A model generated the notes under the pieces. It saw only the letters and a list, made by a program, of their open reading frames with translations, had not been told where the DNA came from and ran no database searches. This document shows, piece by piece, positions 11,101 through 26,195 of a stretch of DNA of 64,000 nt (positions within the stretch are counted from its first letter, which is position 1; every line of letters starts with the position of its first letter). The stretch spans positions 37,440,001-37,504,000 of the forward strand of contig CM045733.1 of assembly GCA_024760905.1 (NCBI GenBank). Direction: 5' to 3'. Made by a program: the position numbers and the translations under genes. The DNA comes from Plotosus lineatus (lineage: Eukaryota > Chordata > Actinopteri > Siluriformes > Plotosidae).

Positions 11101-14100
11101 CGTACATAACTGCCAGCTCTCTGCTCCACCCCTCTTGTAGCCCAAGTGATTTTTTTAAATTGCAGCTCAAAATGTGGAACTTTTTATTGAGTAATAATAA
11201 ATTACTCTCCCTCCCCATGTCTGAGACATGCAGGTGATAACTTGTCTAGGTGAAAACGGACACTACACGCTATTGACCATCTCTCTCATAGTTACTGTTC
11301 TGTTTAATAGGTAATTAAAAGTCCCTTAATGTGCCACCTATAGTCAAGAGTTTTCAATTCACAGGAAGATCAGTAACATATCAATATCTGGCAATTTCAT
11401 GCATTGTTGTTTTGCTTTTTGAGTTAATGTATTTTGATTAATAATCTCTCGTTTAATTCAGCATCCTCTAAATGTAGTTATATACACTCCAATAATCAAA
11501 TGGCCTTCGCTACAACATTGTACATTTAGTTATAAACAATAATAACAGCCAATAATAAACTAAAAAAAATTATAATCAGCACTTGTGCCTCTGCAAACAT
11601 GGCCATGATTGTACCCAGGTAAAGTCCCCAGGTTCTTGTCATAATGAATAATTATCATATTAAAAGAATAAGACACCTTCAAGATGTTCAAATTACAAAT
11701 AACACAAATTTATGTAGAAGGGCTACTAACGATTAAGGCCCAAGACACTTCTCTCCTTTGGCTTGGCTTCGCGAATGAAGATTTATAGAGGGGGCTGTCC
11801 ACATAGACTGCAGGCACTCTGATGGCAGACAAGGCCGATGCGGGACAAACAAATCTGGCTGCAGTTCAAAGTCTGGTCTGGTATATCGGTTGATGCTCCT
11901 TGGTTCTTCCTCCTGCAGCGTTTCTCCTTCATGTTGGACCTGCAAAAGTCCTCAAAAGAGGAGATGGCCTGGTGCGTGATGTGTCAGGCCTGTCGGTCAG
12001 CAGCAAGTGTTGACCACTGGCAGCAGTCAATGTTACAAACTCTGAGAGACTTCTTGAGGGAGTGCTTGTAGTGTTTCTTTGGCACCCCCTCTGTCATGGT
12101 GGCCAGTGAAAAGTTTGCCGTCCAGGGCTATCTTGGGTAGGCAACGGTCCTCCATTCTGGAGATGTGCCCTGCCCAGCGCAGCTGCAAGTTGAGCAGGAT
12201 GGCCTTGATGCTGGTGATCTCCGCTGTTCAAGAACCTTGACGTTGGTAACAGTCACTCCAGTGGATATCGCAGGTAGTATGGAGACAGCGTTGGTGGAAG
12301 CGCTCAAGCAGTCAAAGGTGGTGACGGTAGGTTACCCATGACTCAGCGCCGTACAGCAAGGTGGTGAGTACTACGGCTCTAAATACACTGACTTTGGTGC
12401 CATTCTTCAGATGTTTATTTCCCCAGACTTGCTTGCGAAGTCTGCCAAAGGCACTGTTTGCCTTGGCCAGTCTGTTGTCAACTTCCCTCTTGATCTTGGC
12501 ATCTTGTGTGATGGTACAACCTAGATAAGTGAACTGGTGAACCGTCTTCAACTCAGTCTTGCCAATAATGATGTGAGGGTGGGTGGTGTTCATTCCGGGG
12601 AGCAGGCTGGTGGAGGACCTCAGCCTTCAAGCTGACCTCGAGTCCAAAGAGCTGAGCAGCCAGGACGTTAAGCACGGAGTCATCAACAAAGAGGAGCTCA
12701 TGAAAGAGCTGCTCAAGAGTCTTTGAGTGAGCCTGTAGTATCCTGAGGTTGAACAGATAGCAGTCGAGATGGTAATGGATGTGCACAGCGTCTTTATCGT
12801 CAAGGTCAAAGGCCTGCTTAAGCATCATGCTGATGATTCTGAACAAGGTCGGTGCAAGGACACAACCCTGTTTCACACCGTTGACAATGGGCAAGGGTTC
12901 AGAAAGGTCTTGATACTGCCTGACTTAGCTGTGCTGGTCTTCAGGCAGCTGAATGACCATACTGAGGAACTTTGGGGGACAGCCAAGGCACTCCATGATC
13001 GTCCACAAGTCTTCCCTGCTTACTGTGTCAAACGCTTTGGACAAGTCCTTTGTTCTGCTCGTGATACTTCTCTTGTAGCTACCTGAGGAGGAAAACCATG
13101 TCTGTGGTGCCTCTATTGGCTCTGAAGCCACACTGGGTTTCTGGGAGGTGATCAACAATGGGAAGTACTAATCTGTTTAGGAGCACTTGAGCAAGGATTT
13201 TTCCTGCAATGGAGAGCAGGGTTATACTCCGGTAGTTGGAGCAGTCTGACATTTCTCCCTTTTTTGTACAAGGTAATGATGACCGCATCACGGAGGTCAC
13301 TTGGAAGTTTGCCCTGTTCCCAGCAACAGACAAGGAGTTCATGGAGCTTGCTGTGTAACGCTGGTCCGCCATCTTTCCAGATCTCTGATGTAATACTGTC
13401 AACTCCTGCTGCTCTGCCATTTTTCAACTGTTCTATGGCTTTAGTGAGTTCTTCCATGGAGGGTAGTTCATCCAGTTCCACTTTGGTGTGATTCACCATG
13501 ACTCAGTTCCATTTTTGCTGAGTCCTGGACGACTCTGTCAGAGCTGAAGAGAGCCTGGGAGTGCTCCGACCAACTGCTCACGATGGAAGCCCTGTCTGTA
13601 AAGAGTGCTTGGCTGTCCGCACTGCGCAAGGGACTATGAACCCGGTGGGTAGGGCCATACACAGCTTTGATGGCTTCATAAAAGCCTCTGTCCTTTCCAG
13701 CATTCACACACTGCTGAGTTCTCTCTGCGAGATTGGTCCACTGCTCATTCTGGATCTCACCAAGCTTCCGCTGGAGATTGCAGCAGATGTGATGGAAGGC
13801 AGCTTTCTACTCAGGACAAGACTGTTGGGCTAGGTGGGACTGGTGGGCTTGTCTCTTCCTCATCAGAAGTTACTAGATCTCCTTCTTGTTTTCATTAAAT
13901 CAGTCTTTGTTCTTCCTTGTAATGAACCCCAGAACTGCTTCAGATGTCTGCAGGATGGCAGTCTTCAGTCAACTCCAGAGCGTTTAAGGAGAGGGTTGTT
14001 GACAAGCTTTGACTGTAAGCTTGCTTGAAAGTCAGCTTTCACTTCGGTCGACTGAAGCTTGCTGAGCTTGAACATTTTCTTTGCTGGACTCCCTTCTTGG

Positions 14101-17100
14101 TCTGGGTTTGAATTGCAACCTGAGTTTGCAGCACACTAGGCAAATGGTCACTGTAACATTTTGCACTGTGAATCACTCTGGTGTGCAGGACGTCACTGAG
14201 GTCTTGCTGGCACACTCGAACGTAATCTATAAGATGTCAATGTTTCGACCGAGGATGCATGCAGGTTGTTTTGATACTGTCCTTTGATGGTTTTGGAGAT
14301 GACAAATTGCTGCTCAGTGCAAAACTCCAGCAGGGGACGTCTTTTGTCATTGCTGTTACCAACGTCGTATCTACCAAGTACTCCTTTCCAGGTATCACCA
14401 TCTTGGCCCACTCTGGCATTGAAGTCACCAAGGATTATAATACTGTCATCTATAGGGGTGCTTTGTAGGCACGTATACACTGAAAAACATGGTATGCTTG
14501 TTCTCCAAAGGGAGGTGCATGTACATGATGGAGTCAGAATGACCAGTTGGCAGGTTTTCTAGCTTGGAAACGATGGAGGTTCTGACCATGAAACCAACAT
14601 CTGAGAGACACCTTTCTGTTACATGTTTCCCTGACCAGAAGAGGGTGTATCCGGCACCATGCTCATGGAGGCTGCCTTCTTCTGGGAAATTGACTTCGCT
14701 AAGGGCAGCAATGTCAACATTTAGCCTGGACGGTTTGTGCGTTATCAAAGAAGAGCGATGTTCAGGACGGTTACTGTCAGCTGCATCAAGCATGGTGGTG
14801 ATGTTCCAGCATGCGAGTTTTCAAATTTTTGCACCATTAGAGGGGGTGTGTACCTTCCTTGCTTTGAAATTTTCTGACCACTTGAGAAGATGCCCGTTGA
14901 CCACGGCAAGCCAACTGGGGGAAGATAGACAAGCTATGTTCAGGCCACCGTTTCTAGGCCCCTCTCCATGTGAAGCAAGCAGTGCTGTCCCTAAAAAGGG
15001 CTGCTTGGTCATTCAGAGTGCAGCCGGGTGATGCTGTCGTCAACATCAGACGACCAATATCCTGAACTGCCTGCATGCATGATTGGAGCTGTGCCTTCCA
15101 TTGACATCTCCCATCTGCCGCCCCCCGCCGCAGGGCTTTAGAGTCGGTACAACGGAGATGTGAACGTATCCTTCTAGCCTGCACAATGGAGCTTTTAGGT
15201 GTAGTTCAGTGTGCGCAGTACTGGTTCAACTGCTATAGCCAAGCATGCTAAGACGGTAACAGCGGAGTCCTCGGGTCGTAGGTTTTATATTAGACTCGTC
15301 CTTGTCCTAGATGAACTGACTGACAAGGCTAACGAGCTCCATCTGCCCAGGTATGAAATAAGAGTTGTCCTTCTCCAGGGGTATTCTGAACAAGACACTT
15401 GTAATCCATTTTAATACACAAATAACCTATTTTATAGGGAAATTTGTTCATCAAATGGTTAGAAAACAGTCTTTACCTTATGGTGAGAAATCTGAGCCAC
15501 CTGTAGGTTTGAAACATAATTGGAAGCAATAATCTGTTGATATTGGTGTTGTAATGTTCCCATCCATCTTACATCGCTTTGTGATACCCATGCACTGGAG
15601 TTGACCTTAAACCATCGTGTTTCACTTTGATTCATCACTGGCTCTCTGGTGAGCTCTGGCAATTTTCTAGATGGTCAGTAACATTACTGGGATAGCAATA
15701 TGATATTGAATAAATAATACACGTCAATCTATTTTTTCTTCATATTGCTGCGAACAACACTTTCCTGTGTCCTGAAATTTCTTACTGCTGCTTGCAAATT
15801 ATTTTCATTTGCATTTCATTCTAGTTTTTGCAAACAGATTTTGGTCAAGATTTTTGATGTCCACAATGCCATTTAAGCTGTGCTCAGAAATTGCCTGAAG
15901 ACTACTTTAATAAGGTAATCAAGCATTTTTTATAAACTAATCTTATGAATTATGTATTATACTAATTACTTTGATCTAAAATTTGATGTTACATGATTAC
16001 AACTTTTGTTGATAACTGTGTATGTGCGTACATATTAGGCAAGCAAACAATCTGTTTACACTACGCTCGAGCATCGATGTACAAGGGATAACCAAGCAAT
16101 ATAACACAAACATTTAAAGAAAACATGAAAACAAACCACCTTTAACGGCCACTTCTCTCATCCAACAATGTGTTGAATCAGGTCACATGGTATGAAATGA
16201 GCCTTCATTGCTTTCATGGGAGAATTTTTTCCCACCTTTATATTTGCCTGTATATATCAGTTCAGAAAATCAATGAATATTATGTAAATATACATACATT
16301 ATTATTATTATAATACACTCCATGAATGTTATTTTTCAACAGCTTGAAATAAAGTTGGTTGAGAAGTAGAGCTTGAACCCATCTTAAAAAAAAGACAGCC
16401 GATCGTGCACCAGCTGGGAGAATGAAGGCTCAGGCTCAGTCTCACCTAAAATCCCTGCTAATGTTTGAAACATGTCCAACACGCCGTCCCCTTGTAGGTG
16501 ACATTTTAGCGCTCAAGTGACCGACATGTAACCGAGAGAATACAGTCATTTTTCAAAATAAAAGATTGTTCAGGCTCATAATAAATAAAATGGAGATAAT
16601 TATTTTTTGTGCGACCCGGTACCAACTGATCCATGGACTGGCACCAGTCTGTGGCCCGGGGGTTGGGGACCATTGATTTAAAGTGCTGCTTCACTTGCTC
16701 ATTTGAAAAACTGCTTAATCCTGGGAAGGTCCTGAGAAGGCTATGGTCTCATCTGACACTGAGTGGGGGCAGAGTCCACATGAATAGCTCAGCAGACCAC
16801 TGCAGGGCATCACACAACTATTCAGGTCACCGAGGGTCAATTTGGAAGAGTCAATTAGCCTAATATGCATGCCTTTAGGCTGTTGGGAGAAATGAAGCCC
16901 CTGGAAGAAACCCAGGCAGGCACATAGAGAATACCAGAGCCTGGTAATCGAGCTCAAGACCTTGTTGTCAGGCAAACATGCTAACATTACACCACCATGC
17001 CTCCTCACTATCTAATTAAGAGCTACATAATTGGTACCACATGAAAGCTTAGAATTCTAGGACTGTTATTGAATTTGTTATATTTCTTTTCAATAATATT

Positions 17101-20100
17101 TTAATCAATTACCTGCACATAAACAATAGAGTGCTTTCAAAGAACAAGGAAACCAAACCTTTTTGTTTGAATCAACATTTTTCACCTTTTACAGTTCACA
17201 ATCAGGGAAATTTCCCCCTCATTTTATAAGTAGTATTTCATGTGCAAAATTAGATTTTTAGTTTCAAATACATTCTTTAAAAACAATTTCTATACATGAA
17301 ATAAAAATATGCCATGATTTTTCAGTCTGCCCTCTTCCAACGAAATTAATCCATTCCAGCGCCTTTTTCGGAATCTGGATTTTTCGTAAATAGAGGCGCA
17401 TTTTACATTTAAAACGCGTGATTCGTTCCAAGGCTCCCAAGACTACCCTTTAAATATTATAAAAGCATACCTTTTAAGGTACTGACTTGGTGTTGATCGT
17501 GTCTTCCTTAGCAGAGTTATAATCTTACAATGACCATGGCACCGGGAATCACACACATGCGCGAGTGTGTGTGTGTGTGTGTGTGTGTGTCTGTGTGTGT
17601 TGACCATGTCTTCTCAGCAGTTATAATCTTATAAATGTTTATGCAAGGTTAAAAGCCGGAGCCATAAAATACAGTTGGAATGACACACAAACATGAACCA
17701 AGTTGGAATGACAGCGTCATCCCTCCTAGCCAATGGAAGGCCAGTGGGGTGGGATGTTGGGAGATAACCAATGGGATTGAACTGCATCATCCCTCCTCAC
17801 CAATGGGAGGCCAGCGGGGCGGGATGTTGAGGTGCAGACATCGCTTTACCTTACTCTCACTCACACACAGTATGGGTCAAAGTGCATCCAACATTACAGC
17901 TCACCCCCACCCCACCCCTCAAACCTATTGTTTGAATGGCACATTTTAATGTTTAAGTGGTGCAGTTTGCGCTTTTCGTAAAAAGAATTTGTTTCGTATA
18001 CAGAGGGAAAAAAACTTAGGAAAATGTTTTTCGTTTACTGGATTTTTAGTATTTTGGGGATTTCGTTGGAAGAGGGCCGACTGTACTTACTTTTGGTTAT
18101 TGTGACAGATGCACCAAACTGTCGGTTTGTAAGAGCTTCTCTGATACCTTCAGCATGCTAATCTTCAGTGATTGCTCTGCAAAGCTGGCACTTGTTAACC
18201 GCTGTCTCTTCTAATCTTCATTTAATCAAAATTATCAAAAATATATTATATTTGTTTTTCTGCCTAATAGAAGTACAAACAGCATTTTGAGAAAAGCTTT
18301 TAGAAGAGGATTATTTCACAGAGCTTAATTCCAAGTCAAGCTAAGGACAGAAATCGTTAAAGAGACCCGGCTGTATACAGTCTTTGTTACATGCCAGTTA
18401 CAAAACTAAACTTTTATCATTTTGTCTAATCTGCAGTAAACACAATTACTTCTGGCTCATCTTAATCATGATTTGATGCAGAAATTAATGGCCTTCCGTG
18501 TCCTGAATGACCTTCCATATAAGTTTTAGATGTCACACAGTTTATTGCTAGTTAAACCAGTAAATGTAAAGTATACGTCTAATACGCTAAACACTAAGAC
18601 GTAAATATCTTGATTGTACTTATTTTGATTATATTAATTATTCATTTTAGTTTTTGATCCATCTCATCCTATTGGTATTTAAATAGGTACCGGCACCGAA
18701 AAAATTAAAGCCATCATGAATGGTTTTAGGTTTTTTTGTACTCTTCATTCACTGGAAAAAAAACCTCAGATCATATTAATAAAAATTCCTATTATTGATG
18801 ATGATCATTCTACTTTGAGTGACTGGGGCATTGGCCTAGATCAGGGGTGGGCAATCTTATCCGCAAAGGGCCGGTGTGGGTGCAGGTTTTTTATTTTCCT
18901 TTGATGATCAGTGATTGGTGGAAACAGGTGGAAGGTGTGGCTATTGTTTGGTTGAAGTGAAAACCTGCACCCACACCGGCCCTTTGCGGATAAGATTACC
19001 CACCCCTGGCCTAGATACACATGCAGCAGATGATTTTAGACCTGAACATATGCATTATCATATAATGTGGGTTTAGCTTTCTCTATCAAAACACTTTTAA
19101 ATAGTCTCAGACTAAGTAGGAGTATTAATTTACATCTGAAGAACATGTCCCATCTGTTGATTTAGAAATTAGAACTCAAATTAAATAAAAATCAGCTGGA
19201 AGTCCGAAGTGCCAATTCCGTTCAAGTTTAACCAGCGAGCCGAGTGACCCAATCAATTCAGAGTCAAAGTCTATATTTCAACAAAACAGCCACACTAGAA
19301 AATTCTATACACAATAAAAGGTTATATTCTGATCATAGAAATATATATTGCTCACCTAGGTGTGGAATAAATCAAGAGTGGCCAACCAGTCAGAGACCAA
19401 GAGCCATACCCCCCCCCACCCCCCGACTGAAAATTTTACTGTGTTACTGCCAAGAGCCACATCATACACATGATCACATATGAACACCATTCATTCCATT
19501 CTGTCTCTGTCTCTCTCTCACACACACACACGCACGCATGTGCGCACACAAGCCAGATTTATTGTAAGTCATGACAACATGACAAAATAGTCACATCTTT
19601 GAAGGTCAGCTTCAATTGCAGCTGCAATTCAATAGCCGTGTTAAATGTTTGATATTCTGTGTTTCACAGTGTGATGGGACTGTCCGATACCACGCGTTTG
19701 TTGATTTTCAGAAGACAAGATTTCAACATCACCACAGAGGCATTTTTTTAACGAACTCTCCTTCATTGTATGGCTTTTTTGCCCGTGCAATGTTCCAAGC
19801 CAGTTGATACGATGCAAGCGTTACAGTCTCTGAGCACTTCGTAATTTTTTGGAAAAACTGTATCTGCTTTTCTGCCCGACTTTTCAAAGTTACCTTGTGC
19901 TTGCGAAGTCCAGTCCATTTTGGAAACTGCTGGTGCACAGAGTGAGCTGAAGTGGTGCTGAAGATTTTGTTAAAGGCGCCTGACGTATAAAGGCAGAATG
20001 GCTTTCCATCAAGGTCAAAAAAAAAAAAACAAACAAACCAAAAAAGCCTCTCCTATTAAAAACATTGTGTTCATCTTCATATTTTTGTTTTGCATTTTTT

Positions 20101-23100
20101 CCTGGCATTTTAAGAGCAAGCCTGACAAATTGTTTACTTAAAATGATCTTGCCCATACTGGGGAGCTTTGTGGCATTTTAATCTCACGAAAATACCGTAT
20201 TGAACTCGAGTGAAGTGAACACGCACAATAAAAAGCCCACAAACTTGAATAGAATAGAAGAATGAATAGAAGAGCCGCATGAAACCAGGCAAAGAGCCAC
20301 ATGAGGCTCGGGAGCCGTGGCTTCACCACTTCTGGAATAAATAGATCAGAAATGACGGTATCCTGCTTGCACGCGTTCGTCATGGTGGCGGCCATCTTGG
20401 CGTGTGATGGTAAATAGCACTTTTTTTGGTGGTGGTGGTGGTGGTGGTGGTGTTGGTCGCAATTAAATTGCCTGGCATGTCGTGCTAGTTTATTCTTGAG
20501 CTTCAATTGAAATTTCATTTTAAACTAGACAAAAATCTCTAAATTTTGGTGCCTAGTTTGTCGGGGTTATATTCTACCAATGTTTAAAGACCCAGAAATC
20601 TTCTTGGGTTTTTTTTTAAGGTGAAATATTTTCCTGACAAATCGGGTATGGCTGGAAAGCTGGAGATTCACTCTTGAATACGGTAATGGTTTAGACCGTC
20701 GTGTGAGCAGTGCGACCCGCGAACCGATTTCATGGACTATGCCTTGCAACCGGGCCACAGTACATTTGAGATCTCGTCAAAACAAAGGTGTTCCAATCAA
20801 CGTTTGTGAAAAATCAACACAAACTCAATCTAATACCCCCATTTCAGTGGAGCACGGCAGACTGACGGAAGCAAAAATGTCATCCGGAAACATTCCGCAA
20901 TTATTCCCTCATCTTCTGTGTCATTCTGTGTGATTCCGTAGTTATTCCTTAAGTATTCCTCCACTTCCGTATGCTTCTGGCAGGCCAAAATATGCCGTGA
21001 ACGTGCTTTTGAACATGTTCAAAAGTACATTCATGGAAAAAAGTTCTGCGAGTGTTCCGTGTTCGACACACCACACACCATCAGCAGCACCATCAGACAA
21101 AGCGCTTGCAAAGTGCTTTGGCCCTCACTTTAAGATATGGCCCCTGAAGACCGACCGATGGCACACAGCGAGTATTTCACCATCTTCTGATTCACTGATC
21201 CACTGCTGATTGTGGTTTGCATGATCATCCTCCTCATGCCGATGACCACGAGCGCGTGGACGGAGTAGAGAACGCGCCGCACGCACAACCATGTTTAAAC
21301 CGCCTGATAATAAATGATCAAGCAAATACAAAGCGGGGTTCAGAGATCAGCGAGTCTTAAACACAGGCTCAAGTGCGTGCTTTCATCCAGCACAGACTCG
21401 ATCTGAGGGATTTCCACATTTCCGTAGGGTTTTCACCCTTTTTCAGGCATGTGATTTGACCATCACGAAAAATATCTGAAAATCAGCCAGGGTCTGGGGG
21501 GGGGGGGGGGAAGCCCCCACCCCCGAATCTCCTCCCCCTGAAGCTCCTAGGTTTTAAGCATTTCAGAAGGGGGGAAAAGGCTATTTCATGACACTGAAAG
21601 AGCTCGAGAAAGTTTAATTTCTAATTTCCATATGCATACTGTACCTCAACTTGTGAGTTTATCATGTGGGATTCCAACACTAATAAAAGTGTCACAGTCA
21701 CAAATCAAATAGTCACTCTTATAGATATGTCCTGCCTCACAACACTATTATCAGCAGTTATTGTCTTTAAACACAATCTGGAAACAAACTACACACACGA
21801 CATGCTATACATGACATACATTTTTTGAATTGATGTTTCTTTGTCTTTAATGCTTTAGCATGGCACTTTCTCGCTTCCTTTTGTGCAGCCTGAACTGTCC
21901 TTCTGGAGGCTGCCTTAAAAAGTTTGTTGTCCTTCTGGATGCTGAGGCGTTTCGGTTGAGGTTGATTCATAGGTTTACATTTCCAATATTAATGAGCTAA
22001 TTACACGAGCACACACTCCCGCTGCTGTTTAGAAACACTGAATAACAATGTCTATTTACATAAGTTAATTACGAAAAACTGGCGAGTTATTGCGGCAATA
22101 ATTTATTTATTCTAACAGCAGAAAAATGGTTCAGTGACCATAGAGTCAGGTCATTTGATTCAGTTCACGGAATAAACATGTGAACGTCCTACGCCTAAAA
22201 TATGCACACATTCACAATTTGAAAAATATAATTGGAAACTAGACAACAAAACTCTCAAATATACCTCAAAATTAACGACTCGATCTGCGACAGAAACTTT
22301 GTTGTTTCACTGGGTCTTTTCTTTGCACGGAAGTGTCTGGTCGAACGGCAAACAAAGGGTTAAGTCCGTTGGGTTCTGGAATCTTCACTTGAACAACAAA
22401 TGTTCCTGTACTTGAATGCTACGGTTCCCTTTTTCATCCATTCCCACCTAAACTTGTTTTTTCATGACTTTGTCTATTTCTTTGATTTGAGCAGAATTTT
22501 TTCTCTCTATCACCGACATGCTTTCGATAGCTGAACAGATTGGAAGTGGCGCGAATGTCTATGTACATATTTCAACATCAGCAATTGGCTATTAGAACGC
22601 CATCAGCCAATCAGCAGTAACGTGACAAGAGAGGTCATTTTATGCAAAACCCGGAACGGAATAAAAGTGGGAAAGGTTATTTTGACATACACGGCGCGAA
22701 AAAATTGTTTTAAACTGGGCCAATAAAAAATAAATAAAAATCGAAATTCCGTGAATTCGCGGAAAAATAACATGGCCGCTTTTTCCGTGTAAAAATGTCG
22801 AAGCTCTTCCGTAGACTATGTTCCACGCCTTTCCGCTATGATCGTTGCATGCCGTGCTCCAGTGAAATGGGGGTATAAAATTGAAATGTTCTTTTTCTAT
22901 GAATATGGCTGAATTTGGTACCACTGAAACAGAAATGAACCTTCAACACAATTAAATTTATTCAGCATTATTTGGTTGCACGGGCTGTCAGGCTTAGCTG
23001 TCACAATTCCTAAATGTATCATGTGCCAGTGTCAGTACCTAATTTAAATGTGAGGAATAATATTGACCACCAGATTCAGGGTAAATCAGTATACTAATGG

Positions 23101-26100
23101 CTATTAGCCCCCCCCCATGAAATTTGAAGCATTCAAATTTTTTCCTTAAGTGCTTTTAACAGAGCAAGAAATTTAACGCATTTCTCAAAATACTACCTGA
23201 GACACCCTGATTTTTGAAATAGGCGAAAACTGTGGTTAATGTGGAATATTAAGAATAATTTATTCTGTATACTCTTAAAAACGCTGAAATGTGCTCCGTT
23301 TGTTACTTGTTTAAAATGATGAATTTGTGTTCGAGAATTACCTTGCATTGGTTGAATAGTAGCTGAAAGTCACTCACTCGCCACTTTCAGAACTACTACC
23401 AGAGTTGACAAGTCATGCCTCTTAATTCAAACAGGGCTGATTAACTGGCTTTCACATAGAGTATAATGACTCTCCAAAAGCACAAATGCCTGTGATACAA
23501 GCACACAAAACAGTGTCTGAGCAGAAAGCCAATCCCTGTGAGGGAGTATGTCACTGGGTGCATGTGAGCACAGGTTTAAACCAGAGCATGACGTGCCAAA
23601 GGAAAGAGACATTTTACATGCAGACGAAAGCACAAGTTATTCTGTACACCAACCCACTAAGTGTTTGGGTATATCCATAACCAAACACTTAGACACAATA
23701 TTAAACTTCACACTGATATTGAAACTATAGCATGGCAAAGACTAAAGGACCAAGAAAAATAATGAAATACAAGATGAATGTTCCATCATGAAAGAAGGGG
23801 CTTTAAAAGAGAGAACAGTGGACATGTATTTACATAATCCCTGAGCTGTTTATGATCAATGTGATTAGAACTATGATGGAGTTTAATAGATGAATTTCTT
23901 TAATTAAAAGTCTATTAGCAGGAGCTAATCCCAGATGACCCTTACATGAAGATATATATGAAAAACAATTCAACAAAAAATGAAATATTTTGACAGTTAA
24001 AAAATGTAAGAATTTTTATTATTATTTTTAAAGTACTGTACTTTCCAGGTTATACGTCGCTCCGGAATACAAGTCGCATTGGCAAAAAAATTGCATAATA
24101 AAGAAGGGGGGAAAAAACAAACAAACAAAAAAACCAATCATATATTGCACTGGACTATAAGTCGCAAACTCATAGAAACTGTCTACCTTCGCTTGCAAAT
24201 CTGCTGGCAGTTTTTATGACGCTGTGGTCCTCGCTCTGACAGGGAGGGGGTGGCGTTGCATGACGTGGTAACGCCAAGAAAGTCCTCATGCAAAGTCATT
24301 TATTTTCATCTCCGTGACAACTACCTGGATGTGGAGTCGCAACTGCACTGTTGACAAGCATCTCCCTGAGGCATGTTGCTCAAGCACCCATGTGCGAACT
24401 CGTTCCTCTAGCTGTGGCCATCTAGCTTATAGCCCATGATTAGCTTTTTTGTTTTCTTCATTGCAGTAATATGCTCCGCTTCTCTCCAGTCCTTCACAAG
24501 TTTCTCGTTCAATTCCAAACTTACTTTCTGCTGTTCGATGACCATTTTCTGCTGCATATTTCACTTCTTGCAGCTTGTAATCTACAGAATACAATTTTCC
24601 TTTTGGGGCCACTTCTTCAGTGGTGGATGAGCAGGTACTGGTACCCAAGCCTAGAGTGCCCTCTTGTGGTTTTTGAGTGCAAAAATAACAAACATGCAAA
24701 ATTATGTCTTATTATGACAAACATATGTAATAATTTCATAGAAAGTCCCTCTGAAGTATAAGTTGCACCTTCAGCCAAAGTATCAAAAAAGTGTGATTTA
24801 TAGTCCGGAAAATATGGTGCCCTGGATCATGCTTAACATGAAATCCTCCCAAAAGCAGCTATGCTAATCATGCAGCTTAACCAAAAAGCAGAGGTTCACT
24901 AAATTTACTCAACTCGTGATAACATGAAAAATTTAGTTTCTAGGTGACTGCAAATTCTGTGGAATGTCTTGGTTATCATTCAGGACAGCAGTGGGAAAAC
25001 AAAATGACTGAATAATGGAGAACACGGTTATAAAGAGTACAATCTATGTTACAACAAAATAAACAATCAGGAAAACATGAAGAGAATGAAACATCAATAT
25101 TGTGATGTACATTCTCTGAACACATAGGAACATCAATCGGTGACGCATTTTGCCAAATTGGACATCTCTCCATTTGTGGCTTTAATACTCATTTGAAAGG
25201 CTTCTCTGCACGAGTGCAAGCAACTGTTTGGCACGCCCACTATGCTGGTGGGAAGGACAGCATATTTGGAACAGATAACAGACAGATACAAGCCCACTGC
25301 TTGCAATAGAATGAAGCGAAACACCAAATAGCACGTGCACAGTCTCACTGTTCATCATTGGAGTAATGCGGCTCCAAATCACTGTTATTCATTGCATATC
25401 GGTATTATCAAAGCATAGTGTCCCAGATTTGGACAGCTGACTAGCTTGGTAATGTACTAGTATCAGAATGCCATGCAACACAAGCATGGAGAGGTCCTGC
25501 TGCCTAATGACATCGCGTCTGATCAAGGTAGATTTTCTATTTATGGCACAAATTGGGTAGAGCATGCCGGTGCAAAGAGACTGTGTGAGGAGAGGACCCA
25601 AGGTGAACCGTACGCTGAAAAGAACCCCCTCTCTCTCTTGGGTCTGGGGTGAACTAGCGATAGTGACACATCTTAAAGACTGGATGATCTGCTAAATTGC
25701 ACCCAGATAAACACCCAAGACACAATTGTGATTACTGTTTATGTAGCCGTGTTCTGATATTATATATGTGCACCTGTTATACCATAAAATGTAAAGGGAT
25801 CAGCCAGCCTGAATCTTGCATCTCATAGTAAGTGTAACATCTCAAACATTTTGTATACAGTAGGCCCTCGTTATTCGCGGAAGATTGGTTCCGGCCCCTC
25901 CCGCGAATGAAGATAATCTGCGAGTTCTGTACCCGGAAGTAAAACCCCATGTATCATATAACATGCGCGAATGATCAACCGGGAGTAGAATACTATGTAT
26001 CCATCACACACGCTAAAATATGCTTCTTAACACATTCTATAGACAGCCTTACTCATTAATACTGTATTAACAAAGTAAAATGTAGTAATGATGAAGAAAA

Positions 26101-26160
26101 TCTAAATTTTTTTACTGTGATATTTATTAATAAAATATATAAACATTATATTGCATACTT

Positions 26161-26195
<35 letters not shown>

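Noticed and set aside
20378..20410. catggtggcggccatcttgg as a gene start
   Set aside because: Opens only about ten codons before a stop; no splice-supported continuation.
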